Shown here piece after piece: positions 61,614 to 64,000 of a stretch of 64,000 nt of DNA. The notes under the pieces are model-generated. The model had not been told where the DNA came from, did not search any database, and saw only the letters and a program-made list of their open reading frames with translations. The translations under genes and the position numbers were made by a program. Each line of letters begins with the position of its first letter. Position 1 is the first letter of the stretch. This stretch comes from Brachyspira hampsonii 30446 (GTDB lineage Bacteria > Spirochaetota > Brachyspiria > Brachyspirales > Brachyspiraceae), in contig NZ_JH994111.1 of the NCBI RefSeq assembly GCF_000316195.1, positions 673,648 to 737,647 of the forward strand, read 5' to 3'.

Positions 61614-63758
61614 ATGATGTTTACAAATAAAGAAAAAATTGAATTTTTCAATGCTGTAGAAGACGGAGATATTCAGCATATAAAATATTTATTAAACAAA
61701 AATAATTATATAAATATAAATATTTTTGGAATAGCAAAAATATTAATTGAAAATAAAGATAATAAAAACAATAAAAATGTTACTTCAGAAAAAGATGTTG
61801 AAATTGATTTTAAGAATAAAGACGGATATACTCCTTTAATGGTTGCTTCTTATAATGGAAATGCTGATATAGTAAAACTTTTATTAGATTATAATGCTTC
61901 TGTAAATATGACTAACGATCATAATTATACTGCTTTGATATATGCATGTATTTACGGCAAAGCAGATGTAGTTAAAATTCTTCTTGAACATAAAGCTGAT
62001 ATGTATATAGAGACTACATTAGAAAATAATTATTTAACTGCACTTATGATAGCCTGCAGTGAAAATCATATTGAAATAGTGAGAATATTACTTGAAAATG
62101 GCTATGATCCTAATTATAAAAATCAAAAAGGAGAAACGGCATTAATATATTCTACCTTAATTAAAAATAATAAACCTAGCAGAGAAATAATAAAAATATT
62201 ATTAGAGTATGGAGCAGATATAAATGCAAAGGACAATAGAGGCTTCACAGCATTAATATGGGCTTCTTATGTTGGAAAAACTGATTTTGTAATAGCTTTA
62301 TTAGAGAATAATGCTGATACAGAAATAAAAAATAATGATGAAGAAAGTACCGCATTAATATATGCATGTGAAAGTAGAAATATTGATATGGTTAAAGCTT
62401 TACTTGAATATAATGCAAGTCCTAATGTACAAGATAAATGGGGCAGAACTCCTTTGATAATTGCATGTGATTATCGTTCTTATGATATAGCAAAAATATT
62501 GTTAGATAATAATGCTGATATTAATTTATCAGATCATAGAAAAGAAACCCCTCTGATGTATAGCGTAAATGGACATAATATAGAGCTTGCTGAGCTTCTT
62601 TTGAAATATAATCCTGATTTGACATTAAAAAATAACTATGAAGAAACTGCATTAGATATAGCACATAATAAAAATATTTATCAAGAGAAAATGGTAAAAT
62701 TAATATTAGATGCTTCATCTAAAGAAATAAAATTTTTATATGCAGTTATTGAAAATAAAATAGATGATGTTTTGAAATATATTTCCGAAGGAGTTGATAT
62801 TAATAATGCTGTATACGGGAAATACGGATTTAATGCATTACTTTTAGCTTCACGCAGTCATTATAAAGAAATAATAAAAATATTATTAGAACATAATGCT
62901 GATGTTAATTTTAGAAATTATTTAAATAATACAGCTTTAGAATATATTTCTAATAATGACAATGACTTTGATATAGCAGAAGAGTTTATAAAAAGAGGAG
63001 CAGATGTAAATGCTATGGATAATGACGGTATTACTCCTTTGATGTGTGCTGCTTCTTATAATGCTGAAAAAATATTAAACTTATTAATAGAAAATAATGC
63101 TGATATTAATATTCAAACTAAATTAGGTTCTAGTGCTTTAATTCTTGCTGCTATGCATAATCATATTGATATAGTAAAAATTTTAATAGAAAATAAAGCT
63201 GATGTATTTGCAAGAGATGCTTATGGAAGAAGAGCATTATATTATGCTAGCAGAAATGAAAATTATGATATGTTTAACATTTTTAAAAGTTATCATGATA
63301 AAGAATATAAGAGAAACTCCAAATTTCTTAATAGTGTTTCATACGGAGAAATTGAAAAAGTATCAAAATACATATCAAAAGGAATAGATGTTAACTTTCA
63401 AGATGATTTTGGAGATACTCCTTTAACTCTTGTTGAAAAGAGAAAAATTGCCAAAATGCTATTAGATAATGATGCAGATATTAACAAAAGAGGAAAAAAC
63501 GGATATACTCCTCTAATGTCTGCTATTAAAAAAGAACATGTAAAACTTGCAGAGTTTTTTATAAAAAATAATGCTGATATTAACATGACAGACCCTGAAG
63601 GAAATACAGCATTAGTTATAGCAGCTCAAAAGAAAAATGCTTACATATTTGAACTCTTACTAAAAAATGGAGCGGATCTATCTATAAATAAAGATATAGA
63701 GCTTATGATAGTTTGCAATGATGAAATGGAAATCATATTCAAAAAATACAGCAAGTGA
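61614..63758 (+). CDS. Ankyrin-repeat protein
   Basis: This 714-residue protein is built almost wholly of ankyrin repeats (about 33 residues each, roughly 17-19 units). Examples are DGYTPLMVASYNGNADIVKLLLDYNASVN, GFTALIWASYVGKTDFVIALLENNAD and GNTALVIAAQKKNAYIFELLLKNGAD. There is no signal peptide or membrane helix, so it is probably cytosolic, or secreted by an unseen route, and would bind proteins. Two less regular segments (around residues 375-400 and 560-590, each with a fresh KEIKFLYAVIENK/KFLNSVSYGEIEK start) suggest internal duplication of a larger block. It is flanked by matching repeats on both sides. Confidence 0.9.
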   Translation: MMFTNKEKIEFFNAVEDGDIQHIKYLLNKNNYININIFGIAKILIENKDNKNNKNVTSEKDVEIDFKNKDGYTPLMVASYNGNADIVKLLLDYNASVNMTNDHNYTALIYACIYGKADVVKILLEHKADMYIETTLENNYLTALMIACSENHIEIVRILLENGYDPNYKNQKGETALIYSTLIKNNKPSREIIKILLEYGADINAKDNRGFTALIWASYVGKTDFVIALLENNADTEIKNNDEESTALIYACESRNIDMVKALLEYNASPNVQDKWGRTPLIIACDYRSYDIAKILLDNNADINLSDHRKETPLMYSVNGHNIELAELLLKYNPDLTLKNNYEETALDIAHNKNIYQEKMVKLILDASSKEIKFLYAVIENKIDDVLKYISEGVDINNAVYGKYGFNALLLASRSHYKEIIKILLEHNADVNFRNYLNNTALEYISNNDNDFDIAEEFIKRGADVNAMDNDGITPLMCAASYNAEKILNLLIENNADINIQTKLGSSALILAAMHNHIDIVKILIENKADVFARDAYGRRALYYASRNENYDMFNIFKSYHDKEYKRNSKFLNSVSYGEIEKVSKYISKGIDVNFQDDFGDTPLTLVEKRKIAKMLLDNDADINKRGKNGYTPLMSAIKKEHVKLAEFFIKNNADINMTDPEGNTALVIAAQKKNAYIFELLLKNGADLSINKDIELMIVCNDEMEIIFKKYSK

Positions 63759-63831
63759 GTTTTTAATCTATTTCCCAGCCTTTTAGATTTTTTGCTTATT
63801 TTTAATATTTTATGTAAAATTTTCTTAATGC

Positions 63832-64000
63832 TTTATTTAGAAATTATAGAAGCCCGCCCTAGCTTTTTTAAATTTTATAATCTAATCTACGCACGGTTAA
63901 TAAAATTTAAAATATAATAAAAATTAGAATTGGCATATAACATATATTTATAACTTTGCTCTGCGTGCGGTATGTAAGTTATGAATTTAAATAAAACTTG
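63832..64000 (+). repeat. Second repeat family, copy downstream of the ankyrin gene (runs off the window)
   Basis: TTTATTTAGAAATTATAGAA, GCCCGCCCTAGC, CGCACGGTTAATAAAATTTA, AAAATTAGAATT, ATATATTTATAACTTTGCTC and TGCGTGCGGTATGTAAGTTA are followed by AATTTAAATAAAACTTG at the window edge. This continues the pattern seen at 58203. Left and right ends (GCCCGCCC.AG and its reverse) look like imperfect inverted repeats. Confidence 0.65.

Overview
The window is very AT-rich, densely coding spirochaete chromosome, most likely from the genus Brachyspira. This rests on a FlaB-type flagellin behind a sigma-28-like promoter, many short spirochaetal lipoprotein signals (for example LSCSN, ISSCAS), ankyrin-repeat proteins, AT-driven codon use, and AT-rich spacers broken by GC-rich hairpin repeats. 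The species cannot be fixed from the sequence. No rRNA, tRNA or CRISPR array was seen.

Layout. 1-9.7 kb: the tail of an upstream gene, rpiB, an ankyrin-type lipoprotein, an AIPR-family abortive-infection gene, dsbD, an FMN reductase, an aldo/keto reductase, and the rpsF-ssb-rpsR operon. 9.8-20 kb: an exported protein, gatA, a TusA-like/YedE sulfur (or selenium) uptake pair, a DUF2262-like protein, and a panD-like gene coupled to a 1433-residue double acyl-CoA dehydratase activase. 20-31 kb: an OLD-like ATPase/TOPRIM nuclease, an exported rhodanese, a UshA-type nucleotidase, a MATE exporter, a chemoreceptor lacking its signalling domain, and two OppA-type lipoproteins, the first frameshifted at its end. 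31-39 kb: the leftward fruR-fruK-fruA operon with a repeated TCAA operator region, then mfd. 39-48 kb: a minimal permease/ABC ATPase pair, gyrA, a CheY-like regulator, a DUF115/Maf protein, an RluA-type synthase, tpx and a glutathione peroxidase. 48-54 kb: an Rpn/PD-(D/E)XK protein with tandem hairpin repeats at its 3' end, a decayed exported-protein gene, cutC, azlCD, and a lepB/Nudix/unknown operon. 54-64 kb: dnaG-rpoD, a cluster of non-coding mobile elements, a two-gene Cys/HTH unit behind a hairpin that could mask its ribosome site, flaB, a second repeat family, and a 714-residue ankyrin protein.

Most of the window is housekeeping. The accessory interest lies in three things. First, a family of short TA-flanked elements with inverted ends and a shared GC-rich hairpin core (complete copies at 25966, 54067, 58346 and 58769). 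Second, two isolated phage-defence candidates (AIPR and OLD-like). Third, several genes with visible lesions or altered key residues: a PanD-like protein changed at three active-site positions, a frameshifted OppA, a truncated chemoreceptor and a broken exported-protein gene. I did not find a multi-gene system that I can call undescribed with confidence. The best candidates are the modular GC-core elements, the Cys/HTH pair next to them, and the panD-like/activase operon.
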